From a virus, in IMG/VR virus record IMGVR_UViG_3300031746_000066, positions 1 through 39,696 of that record: a stretch of 39,696 bases of DNA. One strand, written 5' to 3'. Shown here one piece after another: positions 1-9,384 of the stretch (positions are counted from its first letter, which is position 1; each line of letters opens with the position of its first letter). The notes under the pieces were generated by a model, which was not told where the DNA came from, ran no database searches, and saw only the letters and a program-made list of their open reading frames with translations. Made by a program: the position numbers and the translations under genes.

Positions 1-1395
1 TGCATAATTGGTTTTAGATACAAAAACCTTAGCTGTAGCGGAAGATCTTGATTTTGCTATTAAAAAACGAACTATTTGAGCGTTTTTATCTTTACCGCTG
101 GCATTTAAGGTTATGATATTAGAGGCTCTTTGTACGATATTATAGGCATCAGCTACGTCAGCCTGGTCGATCATGGAAGAACCCTCTTTAAGATTCTTGG
201 CCTTTTGGAAACCTCCACGGTTGGCCTGCAGAGGGGTTATGACGTGGAACTGTTCCTCAATAGCCATAGTAACAAACTGGTCATAAATGAAGGTCTTAAC
301 CGCATGATCTGCCAGATCTTTTCCAGTATTACGGCTAGACAATTTACCGGGATAGTCATCTATAACTAGATCATACCCTTTATTATTTGAACTATTGCCC
401 CTCATAAAGGCATTCTTTTCTTTAATCATATCGATAACATCTTCAACAAACATAGATCCAGCCTTAACCCATGGAACATAAGTTAAGTGATCATTAATGA
501 ACTTAGCGTAAGCATTAGCTCTTTCTGCTTTTAGCATTTCTGGGTCCATCAGTTGTTGTCTTGTCATTTGAAAATAACACTGATAGATCTTGTCTGCAAT
601 ATCTCTAGCGTTTTGTTCATGAGTAACCAATAAACACTTTTTACCAGAAATCATATTGGCAACCAATATACTAATAACAGCCGTAGTTTTACCACCGTTG
701 GATGGGGCAATTATCATTGTGGTGTCACCTCTAGCAAGAGACCCTTTGCTATAGTGTTTTTGATGTCTAGCTACAAACTTATTGGTAGGCAATACGGCAT
801 TGATTTTAGATCCAGGAAGTAAAAGTTCATCTAAATCTGGATGACCAAGAGTTAAACAGTCACTCATTTCCGTATTGAAACCTTCGTAAAACTTTTCTGG
901 ATTAGAAAAGTCGAAACTTTCATTGTGTAAAAATGAACACTCTTTAACTTTAGCTATGGCCCTATCTACCCAGTCTATGGTATCCAAGCTTTTCTTTGTG
1001 TTGTACATGTGAGCAGCTTCGGCCAGATAATTCCTAAACATAACCATCTTAAGCCAGCCAGTTGCGCTTTTACTAACATAGTCTCTACTTTGATTATTAG
1101 AACTGGCAATACAGTGATCTATTTTTGTATGAAGTGTTGTATAGGTAGTAAAATGAGTGCTATATACATAACCCTTTAACTCTTCAGGTGTAGGAGAAAT
1201 CTTAAACTCAGTGTGATATTTTTGAACACAGGCAAATAAAACAGACAAATTGGCATCAGTAAAGTAACCGGGCTTTAACAAAGATATCGACTTTGAAGCA
1301 AACCATCCAGCTTGAAGCATATGACCAATCATAGCTTCTTGAAAGCTATTATCAAATTTGTCCATAGTTATCGGTACTGAAAGTTCGCTAGTCAT
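1..1395 (-). CDS. DnaB/gp41-like replicative DNA helicase (3' end outside window)
   Basis: This hexameric RecA-fold helicase would unwind the fork ahead of the phage polymerase and recruit the primase. The frame is open for 465 codons from an ATG to the window edge, so the C-terminus is missing. Residues 1-150 form a helical N-terminal domain. A Walker A loop (APSNGGKT, about 230-237) follows, then a LVTHEQ motif (about 256-261) with the conserved Glu, a Walker B strand (YDLVIDDYPG), and a PLQANR segment matching the arginine/Gln motif region of DnaB-family helicases. An AAGGA Shine-Dalgarno lies four bases before the ATG. The start is one base past the end of the primase gene, which suggests a helicase-primase operon. 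The family is clear. Assignment to a T4 gp41-like branch is inference. Confidence 0.88.
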   Translation of the reverse strand, partial: MTSELSVPITMDKFDNSFQEAMIGHMLQAGWFASKSISLLKPGYFTDANLSVLFACVQKYHTEFKISPTPEELKGYVYSTHFTTYTTLHTKIDHCIASSNNQSRDYVSKSATGWLKMVMFRNYLAEAAHMYNTKKSLDTIDWVDRAIAKVKECSFLHNESFDFSNPEKFYEGFNTEMSDCLTLGHPDLDELLLPGSKINAVLPTNKFVARHQKHYSKGSLARGDTTMIIAPSNGGKTTAVISILVANMISGKKCLLVTHEQNARDIADKIYQCYFQMTRQQLMDPEMLKAERANAYAKFINDHLTYVPWVKAGSMFVEDVIDMIKEKNAFMRGNSSNNKGYDLVIDDYPGKLSSRNTGKDLADHAVKTFIYDQFVTMAIEEQFHVITPLQANRGGFQKAKNLKEGSSMIDQADVADAYNIVQRASNIITLNASGKDKNAQIVRFLIAKSRSSATAKVFVSKTNYA

Positions 1396-1396
1396 A

Positions 1397-2410
1397 CTAT
1401 CCTTTGAGATGAAAAATTAGTTCCATACCGCTATACAGCTTAGCTTCTTTCATAGCAACAACACATTCATCTTCGGTGCACTCTCCAAAATCGGCCTTTT
1501 TTGACATACCGTGACATCTGTTCTTTGCCGACTCCGGTACCTCCATAAGATACACTTTTTTCCCAGCAGAATACAAGCTTCGAGCTAAAGAATCTGTTTC
1601 TTGATAGGCATCATCATCTAGTCCCAAGAAAACTGACGATGCACTGGTGTCTATTAAAAGCTTTATTTGCTTTTCTGATAAGGTTTTGCCCATTGTTGCC
1701 ACGTAATGATGACATTTATTAAACTTTAAAGCATCAAATGGCCCCTCAGCAACAACAAAAAAGGGGGAATCTTTGATAGTGTCGTAAAACATCACCAATG
1801 AGTCTCTACGAAACCCTATATTATTTCTCATTCGGTCTTTTTGGTCTACTTTGTCAATAGCTCTTCCTTGCCAGCCATAACAAACTTCATCTATAAAGAT
1901 TGGCATAATAAGCCTGCGAGTAATCATATTGAACATAAAACCGTGATTTATGGCCAAATCCAAAGAAACGTTTCTGGACGCTAAATATAAAACTGCATCT
2001 TCAGCTATTGGATGATCCAGGCTGAACAGTCCAGCTTCAGGCCATTCTATTGATTCTATGTAGTTTTCTGGGGCAACGGTAGTGTCATCTTCATCTATAA
2101 AGTGCAAAATCAGAGGGTTATCTAGTGATACCTCTTTATTGCCATATACCACAGACCGAGCTTCAGCCAGTGGAATGTTTGCTGTCAAGGCTATCCAATC
2201 TGGCATCCATCTGCGACCATAGGTACAGCTTCCGTGGAAACACACAGAAGATCCATTAGCTTTAAGGACAAAGAATTTGTCTGATCTGCCGCACAAAGGG
2301 CATCTGGTAAGGAGGGAGCGCCGGTTTTCACCAGCAAGCTCCCCGTAAGTAGAAAGGAGGGATCGTATGAACTCCTCAGATAAATCCGAGGCTTTTTGCG
2401 TCTTTTTCAT
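1397..2410 (-). CDS. DNA primase, CHC2 zinc finger plus Toprim (DnaG-like)
   Basis: This enzyme should make RNA primers for lagging-strand synthesis. The N-terminus has a zinc-finger pattern CPLC (C37, C40) and CFHGSC (C57, H59, C62). Residues 110-210 resemble the primase core, with an RLIMPIF strand. The Toprim signature follows as AEGPFDALKF (E222, D226) and LGLDDDA (D265-D267), which bind catalytic metal. At 337 aa it is much shorter than cellular DnaG (about 600) and lacks an obvious C-terminal helicase-binding domain, as is usual in phage primases. The ATG lies inside the end of the recombinase gene (35-base overlap), and it is the only Met that keeps the zinc finger. The helicase gene follows directly. 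Confidence 0.9.
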   Translation of the reverse strand: MKKTQKASDLSEEFIRSLLSTYGELAGENRRSLLTRCPLCGRSDKFFVLKANGSSVCFHGSCTYGRRWMPDWIALTANIPLAEARSVVYGNKEVSLDNPLILHFIDEDDTTVAPENYIESIEWPEAGLFSLDHPIAEDAVLYLASRNVSLDLAINHGFMFNMITRRLIMPIFIDEVCYGWQGRAIDKVDQKDRMRNNIGFRRDSLVMFYDTIKDSPFFVVAEGPFDALKFNKCHHYVATMGKTLSEKQIKLLIDTSASSVFLGLDDDAYQETDSLARSLYSAGKKVYLMEVPESAKNRCHGMSKKADFGECTEDECVVAMKEAKLYSGMELIFHLKG

Positions 2411-3464
2411 AGATCTTGTCCAAAATCTGATTTTGTAGTTGCTGGTTGTCTCTGATTGCTATAAGGCAATTCTTAGATCCATGCCATTTTTGGTCACCAA
2501 ACTGGTACCAACTCTGGTTTGGCTTTTCAATAACTCCAAAGTTAGTTCCAAGGATAAAGATCTCTTCATACTGGTTAATGATACCTTTTTGGTAATCTAA
2601 GGTAAACTCAGCTACCCGACCATCTGGACCCATAGAGTTACCATCAACAGTGAATCGGATACGGTGGCCTGTTTTAGTGCCATGATCCAAAAAGTCCTGT
2701 AGTTCTGGGTTACTAAGGGACTCTTCAAGCAGGGTGTTTGAACCTGCTTTACCTACAACCCGCTGAACCTTACAAAAGTATTCAGCAAAGTGTTTAAGAG
2801 CAAACGCACCTGCCATTTTTTCTGTTTTACCGCGTTTCTGTTCTCCCATGTCCAGCTCGGCTCTGGCATGAGTAGTAAGGAACAAAGAGATACGGCGGCG
2901 GCGACAACCTGCCTGGATACGCTTAAGACCGTCTTGCAAAGTGGCTGCAAGGTCACCAATAAGGTGCTGGTTAACAGTGTCTGCGTTTGCCAATTTACGA
3001 CCAACAATATTGGTAACTGAATCAATGATAATCATTTTCAGTTTCAAACCTTGGTCAACTGCTGGCCACAGTTCTTTTTCAATACGGTCAAAAATCAATT
3101 CAGGCTCATTTACGTCAAAAGTGATATGACGCTCTGGATCAATCCCAAACATTACACTAGCATCATCGCTTTGCTGAAGTTCGCCGCGTAATTCCGTATT
3201 AAAGGTAACTGTATAAGCTTCCATGTCAGCTTTGTGGCATTCACCAATAAATGTATTGCACAAAATTGATTTACCGGACTTTGGAGGTCCCCACAAGATC
3301 ATTGAATAACCCAAAGGAAGTCCGTAACCTTTGTTTGCCAAAGCAATGTTAATGCTGGGGGAGTTTGTCCTAAGAACATTTGTAAAGGGATCGTAAGTTC
3401 TGTCAACTGTTCCCATAAGTTTACGTAACTTGTTGAAAACCTTACTAGTATCAACTTCTGCCAT
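2376..3464 (-). CDS. RecA/UvsX-like recombinase
   Basis: This ATP-dependent strand-exchange protein would drive recombination-dependent replication and repair. Residues 59-66 form a Walker A loop (GPPKSGKS). A Walker B strand MIIIDS lies at about 144-149. A FLTTHAR segment and a long loop rich in Gly, Lys and Arg follow, matching the L2 DNA-binding region. The length of 362 aa is typical of UvsX/RecA. It sits in an operon with the UvsY-like gene (upstream) and primase and helicase (downstream), as in T4-like recombination modules. A DnaB-related ATPase is less likely because a helicase gene with its own motifs is already present two genes away. Confidence 0.87.
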   Translation of the reverse strand: MAEVDTSKVFNKLRKLMGTVDRTYDPFTNVLRTNSPSINIALANKGYGLPLGYSMILWGPPKSGKSILCNTFIGECHKADMEAYTVTFNTELRGELQQSDDASVMFGIDPERHITFDVNEPELIFDRIEKELWPAVDQGLKLKMIIIDSVTNIVGRKLANADTVNQHLIGDLAATLQDGLKRIQAGCRRRRISLFLTTHARAELDMGEQKRGKTEKMAGAFALKHFAEYFCKVQRVVGKAGSNTLLEESLSNPELQDFLDHGTKTGHRIRFTVDGNSMGPDGRVAEFTLDYQKGIINQYEEIFILGTNFGVIEKPNQSWYQFGDQKWHGSKNCLIAIRDNQQLQNQILDKIYEKDAKSLGFI

Positions 3465-3473
3465 AAAAACTCC

Positions 3474-4073
3474 TTAAAATTTGCTTGTACCTACGGCTAT
3501 TGTTCCAATAACCGTGACTGATGGTTTTACATAAAACTCATCCTTAAAGACATTTTCTTCAACATTGCCGCTGTTGTGACTGCGGTTGTTGTTGACCTTC
3601 ATAAGGTCTTCCAGGTTAGACCTGCAGTCCCAGTATGCCCGTTCAAGTGTTTTGTTCTTAGCTTCCAAGAAAGATGTAAGAGCATCTAAGTGATTAGCTA
3701 TGGTTTGCCAATGCCTATAGTCTGGATCTCTAGCGATATAAGACTCTCGTATATCAGCATTGTCTTTCATGCCAGTTTCTTTAAGAATATCCCTAAAGTA
3801 GACCGGGTATTTATCCAATAAAGCTTCAGCTTTAGCAAACTCAAGTTGTTGCTTGGCTTGCAGGTGCTCATATCGTACTAGAGAAAGGTACCGACCAAGA
3901 TCGGCCATTCCAGCAGCAAACACAGATTTAAGGTCAGCTACGACACCGATGTTCAGCATCTTAACTTCCTGAAGTCTTGACTCTGCCTGGTCAACCTTTG
4001 TCATATCTAGACGCAACCTTGGTTGATTTGGCGTACCTCTTGGGGCTTCAATGACTTCCTGTGTAATATCCAT
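3474..4073 (-). CDS. Putative UvsY-like recombination mediator
   Basis: This 199-aa, mostly helical protein has no enzymatic motif. Its middle resembles T4 UvsY in pattern: a long amphipathic helix around residues 70-95 (HLQAKQQLEFAKAEALLDKY), then ADIRESYIARDPDY, then a helix ending in RAYWDCRSNLE, parallel to the UvsY segment with an Asp-led turn, a C-terminal helix and an Arg-Glu end. UvsY loads the recombinase onto SSB-coated DNA. The gene lies exactly between the SSB and recombinase genes, which fits that role. The C-terminal 45 residues are a low-complexity, Asn-rich linker and a short beta segment not found in T4 UvsY. The call rests on pattern and context, so it is tentative. Confidence 0.5.
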   Translation of the reverse strand: MDITQEVIEAPRGTPNQPRLRLDMTKVDQAESRLQEVKMLNIGVVADLKSVFAAGMADLGRYLSLVRYEHLQAKQQLEFAKAEALLDKYPVYFRDILKETGMKDNADIRESYIARDPDYRHWQTIANHLDALTSFLEAKNKTLERAYWDCRSNLEDLMKVNNNRSHNSGNVEENVFKDEFYVKPSVTVIGTIAVGTSKF

Positions 4074-4076
4074 TAC

Positions 4077-5099
4077 TTATCCTTCCATCAACTTAGTAAA
4101 GAAATCGTCAGACATAGAGCTTGCCGTTGGCTGTGCTGCCACTGGAGCAATAGAAGGACTTGATACCCAAGGAGGAGTTTCGGCTGGAGCTGGTGCCGTA
4201 TAGGCTGGCTTAACTACTACATCGTTAGATGTTACGACGATAGGACTAACAGCAATAACGTTTGTTCCACCAACTGTTGTTTCAACGGTAGATGTAACCT
4301 TAGTTGACCGGGAAAAGATCTTGTCACATAAAAGCTTCAAATCAGAAGGATTGTTGGCCTTGATACCAGAAACCAAAGCCTGAGCTTCATTAAAGGTAAT
4401 GTCGCTGTACAAGGTAGCTAAGTCCTTACCGCCGCCAGCCGCAACCTTGCTCAAAAGTTCTGGTGTAAGGGTATGGTTAACGTAACGTGCAGTAAACGTT
4501 CCATCTGGGTTCTGGGTTACAGCCTGGTAGAACTCCACAGAATAAGAGGTATTGCGGTCACCCTTAAACGCCTGCGTTTTCTTGAAGTTAAGGAACAGAC
4601 CATTTGTTCCGGTGGCGTCTACGCCGTTTTTGTTATAAAATTCAGTCAAAAGGCTTCTAATAGATTCAAAAAGCTTAAAGCCGACAGGTAACAATCCAGG
4701 AACGTTACCTTGGTTTACTGCGTTCATGTAAACCTTTTTGTTGGCCTGGAAAGGCTTAATTTGAGCCTCTTCAAAGGCCATCAACTGCTCTTTAGATAAA
4801 GAACCTTTAACAGATTCAAGCTTAGCTTTTGCTACCGTTTCTGCTGTGCAAAATGGACATTCTTGCAAAATATTTTTGTCACGATCTTTTTTGAGCATAC
4901 ATTGGAAATGGTATGGTCTTTTGTCGATCCAGATGGTATGAGTGGCGTAGTATTGGTTCCATTTGCCGGTACTAGCATAGCTAAACAAAGGGGGCAAAAT
5001 ACGATAAACGTTATCTTTGCCTGCTTCAATCTTAAAGTATTCAGACTTAACAAAACTACCGCTATCAAAACTAGATACACCAACTTTCATCTGTTCCAT
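4077..5099 (-). CDS. Single-stranded DNA-binding protein, T4 gp32-like
   Basis: This protein should coat ssDNA during replication and recombination. Residues 25-240 form the OB-fold core, starting with a basic/aromatic stretch (NVYRILPPLFS). A zinc site typical of gp32 is visible as H64, C67, C81 and C84 (PYHFQC, ECPFC). Many Tyr, Phe and Lys residues (for example GLFLNFKKTQAFKG) are available for base stacking. The C-terminus is a Pro/Ala/Ser-rich flexible linker ending in an acidic tail (SMSDDFFTKLMEG), the usual docking tip for replisome partners. The length of 340 aa is close to that of gp32 (301). The gene precedes the UvsY-like and recombinase genes. Confidence 0.88.
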   Translation of the reverse strand: MEQMKVGVSSFDSGSFVKSEYFKIEAGKDNVYRILPPLFSYASTGKWNQYYATHTIWIDKRPYHFQCMLKKDRDKNILQECPFCTAETVAKAKLESVKGSLSKEQLMAFEEAQIKPFQANKKVYMNAVNQGNVPGLLPVGFKLFESIRSLLTEFYNKNGVDATGTNGLFLNFKKTQAFKGDRNTSYSVEFYQAVTQNPDGTFTARYVNHTLTPELLSKVAAGGGKDLATLYSDITFNEAQALVSGIKANNPSDLKLLCDKIFSRSTKVTSTVETTVGGTNVIAVSPIVVTSNDVVVKPAYTAPAPAETPPWVSSPSIAPVAAQPTASSMSDDFFTKLMEG

Positions 5100-5102
5100 A
5101 AA

Positions 5103-5825
5103 TCACTCCTCAATGTTGCTTTCTGTTGTAGCCTTGTTTTTGATCTTTGTCAACGTTTCTGATACAAACTCTTTTGTGATCTTCTTTTTACCAATATTAA
5201 TTGGTCTTGGGTTAGGAAAAAGATTTTCATTTAGACCTAGATCACTGTCAAAATTATAGATAATAACAGGCAGACGGTTGCCATCAAATTCAACGCTAAG
5301 AGCATAGCGGCTAGCTTCGTTTCTAATAGCAATGGTATAAAGTTCATTACCATAAGCCTTAGTAAATTGTTCCCTCATAGCCTCTTTTAGAGGATGGCCA
5401 TACCAATCAGCACTAAGTTGAAGCATATAAGGCAGGCGCTGAATGCCATATAACCGCCTAATAGCATAAATATCGTCAATAGAAGCGTTGTATGCTGAAG
5501 GTGAATACACATCACCAATACGACGATCAATCACGTTTTTGGCTGTTGCATCAGGTAGGGAATAGTAGTTGATACTAAATACCCCAAATTCATTAGACGC
5601 CAATTCAGCAAACTCTTGCGCGTTTTCGCCAATCAATGGAATAGCAAACACGTTTTTGGCGATTTCATCTGTGTATTCTTTTTCAAGGACTGGCAAAAGG
5701 TTCTGGGCACTTCTGATTTGACCCTCCATGCCAGCTCTAATAGACAAAGGGAAAGACAGCAGTTCTTGCTGTGACAATTCCCTGGTTTCTTTGATTTTCT
5801 TCAATAATTCTCTAGTGCTAGACAT
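5103..5825 (-). CDS. Hypothetical protein between DnaE and SSB
   Basis: I do not recognise this 240-aa protein. It has a helical, basic N-terminus (residues 1-50), a mixed alpha/beta middle with several Tyr and Trp residues (LQLSADWYGHP), and a Lys-rich C-terminal tail. There is no signal peptide, membrane segment or catalytic motif. I chose the ATG (MSSTREL) because an AGGTG ribosome-binding site lies four bases before it. A GTG twelve bases upstream overlaps the DnaE stop and would add four residues, but it lacks its own site. The place between polymerase and SSB suggests a replication role, which is inference only. Confidence 0.7.
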   Translation of the reverse strand: MSSTRELLKKIKETRELSQQELLSFPLSIRAGMEGQIRSAQNLLPVLEKEYTDEIAKNVFAIPLIGENAQEFAELASNEFGVFSINYYSLPDATAKNVIDRRIGDVYSPSAYNASIDDIYAIRRLYGIQRLPYMLQLSADWYGHPLKEAMREQFTKAYGNELYTIAIRNEASRYALSVEFDGNRLPVIIYNFDSDLGLNENLFPNPRPINIGKKKITKEFVSETLTKIKNKATTESNIEE

Positions 5826-5833
5826 ATTACACC

Positions 5834-8800
5834 TCACTGTACATCTGGTTTTTCCGCATCTTCCGGTCGGTAAGTATGCTCTACCGAAGATACATTAAGC
5901 TTCCCTTTGCGTAAAGTAAATTCAACTACAACTACCATTTTCTTAAAGCCGGTTGGAGCCACGTTTTCTCCCCATGGCGGCCAGTAGATCAACTCCATAA
6001 GAGATCCATTGATGTCGGCTACCAGCCTTGTGAACTGCTTGGTGTTATTTTGGTACTTTTTATAAGTTTCTTCTGTGATATAGGCCAGGGCCCATATCTT
6101 TTCTTCGGCGTCTTTGTATTTGTGGGCATTAGACATAAGCTTTTCTATTTGAGGTCCGTCAACAAAAGTCATGGTTTTTTTATATTTATGACCATCACTT
6201 TCATACTCTTTGGTCCACACCCATAGGTCATTGGATAGATGTTTACCACCTCTAGGCGGCAATATTAAAGTTCTAAGGTCTTCAAAGTAAGTATGGATAA
6301 CTGCCTTTTTGGCCAAATATTTGCCAAGTGGTCTATATTCTGAATAAGAGCTGTCTTCTGGCTTTCGTTTTTCTTTCTTTACTTCAGCTTTTGTTTTTTC
6401 AAAAAGCTTGATTTTGTGTTCAATTTCCATGTCTGACTCTGGCATCAAACTGTCCAAAACGCCAGATACAATCAACTTATGAGCAATACCGGAATGTACT
6501 GCTGACTTTTCAGCTTTTTGGCCTTTAATTTTTTCCTTAAAATGGCATTCAATAAAATGTCTAAAGTCTTTATATGGCTTATTGGCTACCAGTTGATGGT
6601 AGGCCGCAGGTCCAACTCCAATGATCATTCCCAGTGGAGCTATAAGCTTGTTGTCCTTGATTACAAAATCCTCTTCGCTCAGGTTAATGTCTGGTAATGT
6701 CACGTATTTTTTGACATCTTTCCAGAATTTACTGATAATATCGTCCTTGGTACTATGGGACAGTACACTAGCCCACCATTCAATAGGGAAATGGCACTTG
6801 AGCCACATGCAAGCATAGGCTACCTGGGCATAAGAGGTAGAATGGGACTTGTTAAAGCTATAGTTTGAGCTAGCTTTGATCTGCTGGACTAGTAGATCTA
6901 CCTGGTGGTCAGACCAGCCCCTTTTCTTACAGCCGTTGTGCAAATCTTTAAGACATTCAACCATCAAAACAGGGTCTTTTTTACCAATAGCTCTTCGGGC
7001 TTTTTCGGTTTCTCCGTCACTGTATCCAACCAAAAGCTTAAAAGCTGAAAGAGTTTGCTCCTGATACAGAGCAATACCAAAAGAGTTACCTGTAATCTGT
7101 TCCATGTCTGGGTGGATATACCGGACTCTTTCCCCTTGGGCTCGAGCACAATAAACCTCAGCTAGAGTTCTGCCGTCATCATCCAAGGCGTCCAAGGTAC
7201 CTGGACGACCAAGAGCCGTGATGTTACTTAACTCTGGTATCGACATCGGCTTGGTCTTTTTGAGCAAAGGCACGACCGTAGCAGAGTCAAACTGGAACAC
7301 GCTTACCGTATTTCCTCTGCCAAACTCCTCAAACACCTTTGGGTTATAAGGTAAGTCCCAAGGATTATAGGTTTTGTTGTGCCTTTTTTTGATAAGGTTA
7401 AGACATTCTTCGATATCGTACAAGGTTTTTACACCAAGAAAGTCAAACTTAAGCAAACCTCTTTCTTCAACCCATTTTGGGTTAAATCCAGTGACAAGAC
7501 TTTCACCTTTACCGACCCGGATCAAAGGAACGTATTCCTGTATTGGCTTGTCAGCTATCACCACACCACAAGGATGCTGGGACTTTTGCCTTTGGACTCC
7601 AAGCATCTGGACCACTGTATCCCAAATGTTCTTGTTGGCTAGGTTTTCAGAGTAAGATTTTAATTCTTCATATTCATTGATAATACCTACACCCTTTTTG
7701 CCGCCAAAGACAAATTCATATTCATTTGATCCTTGAGGGGAAGTGGGCAGCTTTTTACACATATCTTCGGTAGATTTTCTGACTTCACCTAAAAGAGACC
7801 TTTCGGCATCCTTTATAGAAGACTTGATCTTAAGCATCACATCGATACTGATTGGAGCAAAATTGTCCCCATATTTTTTCCTAAGATAGTCCAAAACTTC
7901 ATCTTTCCTGCCAAAGTCCATGTCAACATCCGGCAAGACATTTTCATTGATACGGCCCAGAGTAAGGAAACGTGGCAGGGACAGCCCATAAAGTATCGGG
8001 TCAGTAGCAGACACACCAAGGACGTAAAGCATCAAGCTGCCGCCAGCAGAGCCCCTAGTGGTCATCAAAATGCCAGCTTCTCGGCAAAAGTTGGCTATAT
8101 CCTCTACCGTAAAGAAATAAGGCATTAGGTTCAGTTTACCGTTATTGGTAAATAGATCGATTTCTTCCTTTAGTCTAGCTACATATATAGGATTGTCCCA
8201 TTTCATTCTGCCGTGACGGTCGATAGCCAGCTTGAGCTTTTTCATCCAGTCTGGGTCCAATGGAGGTAAAACCCACCGGTCTTTGTTGGTCTTAAGCTTG
8301 AAGCTGTCAAACTTGCTAGCCCAATAATAGCTGTTGTCTACCCACTCTTCGATATCTCTGTCAGATACATCTAAGGTGTGCTTTAGGCATTTAGCTGCTT
8401 CTTGTGTTGTAAGTATATGATATGAGTTAGAAAACTTCCATTGCTCTAGGCCATTACCAAGTTTAGACTCTTGGACCAGTTGCTGTTCTGGGTAAGCAAA
8501 ATGGCTATCCAGGCTAATCAAAACTTTGTCGCCGTTTTGCTTAGCTAGGTCAAGCACAAACTGATTGGCCTTTTTTTGTAAGTCACCGTCCGGGAACCAA
8601 GGTGTACATTCGTTTGGCTTGAAATAGCCTTCAGTAAGCTTTTGCTTAGTGGCTTTGTCGTAAGTAGGTTTCACCCAATCTTTAACGATTTCATGGGGGA
8701 ATACTTCAACAAAAAAGTCGTCTTTACCTACTAAGTCTCTTAATAAATAATATGACTTGGTAGCTCTTTCTGGGTAAACTTTGCCAGTTACCCTGTCTAC

Positions 8801-9304
8801 CAGTAGGTACTTCTGGACTACCCCCACAAGACAGCTAGAGCACACCGTAATGTGACCAGCAGCTCCAGCTACCTCTTCTAGGGTGGCAATAGGCTTGGTT
8901 TCTCCCCACAACACCACAGCCCTTTGTTCCATTTTGGGAGTTAAGTTGGAAAAGTATTCAAAAGCCCATTCATCTTTGAAGTGAACGGTCAAATGCACAT
9001 ACATTTCACGCAACTTTTTGCGTATTTTAGGGGTATCTCCTGATGCCTGTATGTATTCTTGGGTGATTTCATCTATAAACGGTGGCTGCATATACAGCTC
9101 TATCCCAAGGATAGGCTTGATACCTGCCTTCTTAGAAGCTGAATAAAGGTGCATAAGGCTGTTCATGTTGCCATGATCAGTAAGGGCAAGGTAAGGGCAA
9201 TCGAGTTCTTTAGTTCTTTTAATGAGGCTGTCTACACTAGCCGCACCGTCCAGCGATGAGTCTGAATGCTGGTGATTGTTGACGAGTTGCCTAAATTGAG
9301 TCAT
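5834..9304 (-). CDS. dnaE: DNA polymerase III alpha subunit (DnaE family) with intact PHP domain
   Basis: This is a C-family replicative polymerase of 1156 aa, close to the E. coli length of 1160. The N-terminal PHP domain keeps metal ligands: HQH (H11, H13), D43-H44, E69, H108, C155/C158, D266-S-H268. The polymerase core has RGSAGGS (417-423), the catalytic PDVDMDF (D461, D463) and the third carboxylate in KFDFLGV. A helical fingers/HhH region follows (GRPGTLDALDDD, KSHSTSYAQ). The ATG was chosen because GGAGG lies five bases before it; a TTG eighteen bases upstream has no site. No epsilon exonuclease is seen in the window, so the PHP domain may proofread (inference). A terminator lies just upstream, so the gene seems to begin a new transcription unit. 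Confidence 0.95.
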   Translation of the reverse strand: MTQFRQLVNNHQHSDSSLDGAASVDSLIKRTKELDCPYLALTDHGNMNSLMHLYSASKKAGIKPILGIELYMQPPFIDEITQEYIQASGDTPKIRKKLREMYVHLTVHFKDEWAFEYFSNLTPKMEQRAVVLWGETKPIATLEEVAGAAGHITVCSSCLVGVVQKYLLVDRVTGKVYPERATKSYYLLRDLVGKDDFFVEVFPHEIVKDWVKPTYDKATKQKLTEGYFKPNECTPWFPDGDLQKKANQFVLDLAKQNGDKVLISLDSHFAYPEQQLVQESKLGNGLEQWKFSNSYHILTTQEAAKCLKHTLDVSDRDIEEWVDNSYYWASKFDSFKLKTNKDRWVLPPLDPDWMKKLKLAIDRHGRMKWDNPIYVARLKEEIDLFTNNGKLNLMPYFFTVEDIANFCREAGILMTTRGSAGGSLMLYVLGVSATDPILYGLSLPRFLTLGRINENVLPDVDMDFGRKDEVLDYLRKKYGDNFAPISIDVMLKIKSSIKDAERSLLGEVRKSTEDMCKKLPTSPQGSNEYEFVFGGKKGVGIINEYEELKSYSENLANKNIWDTVVQMLGVQRQKSQHPCGVVIADKPIQEYVPLIRVGKGESLVTGFNPKWVEERGLLKFDFLGVKTLYDIEECLNLIKKRHNKTYNPWDLPYNPKVFEEFGRGNTVSVFQFDSATVVPLLKKTKPMSIPELSNITALGRPGTLDALDDDGRTLAEVYCARAQGERVRYIHPDMEQITGNSFGIALYQEQTLSAFKLLVGYSDGETEKARRAIGKKDPVLMVECLKDLHNGCKKRGWSDHQVDLLVQQIKASSNYSFNKSHSTSYAQVAYACMWLKCHFPIEWWASVLSHSTKDDIISKFWKDVKKYVTLPDINLSEEDFVIKDNKLIAPLGMIIGVGPAAYHQLVANKPYKDFRHFIECHFKEKIKGQKAEKSAVHSGIAHKLIVSGVLDSLMPESDMEIEHKIKLFEKTKAEVKKEKRKPEDSSYSEYRPLGKYLAKKAVIHTYFEDLRTLILPPRGGKHLSNDLWVWTKEYESDGHKYKKTMTFVDGPQIEKLMSNAHKYKDAEEKIWALAYITEETYKKYQNNTKQFTRLVADINGSLMELIYWPPWGENVAPTGFKKMVVVVEFTLRKGKLNVSSVEHTYRPEDAEKPDVQ

Positions 9305-9334
9305 AGTTACCTCCACGGACAATATACCACCAAA

Positions 9335-9361
9335 ACGAAAAAAGGCAAGCCGAAGCTTGCC
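9335..9361 (-). terminator. Rho-independent terminator with UUCG tetraloop
   Basis: Read on the minus strand, GGCAAGC pairs perfectly with GCTTGCC around a TTCG loop closed by C-G, followed by TTTTTT. It ends the operon running from 15318 down to 9385 and separates it from DnaE, whose start is only about 30 bases farther on. A TATATT hexamer at about 9321-9326 (minus) is the only weak candidate for a new -10 box in that gap. Confidence 0.85.
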
Positions 9362-9384
9362 CGTTAACTATAACCGAAATAGAC

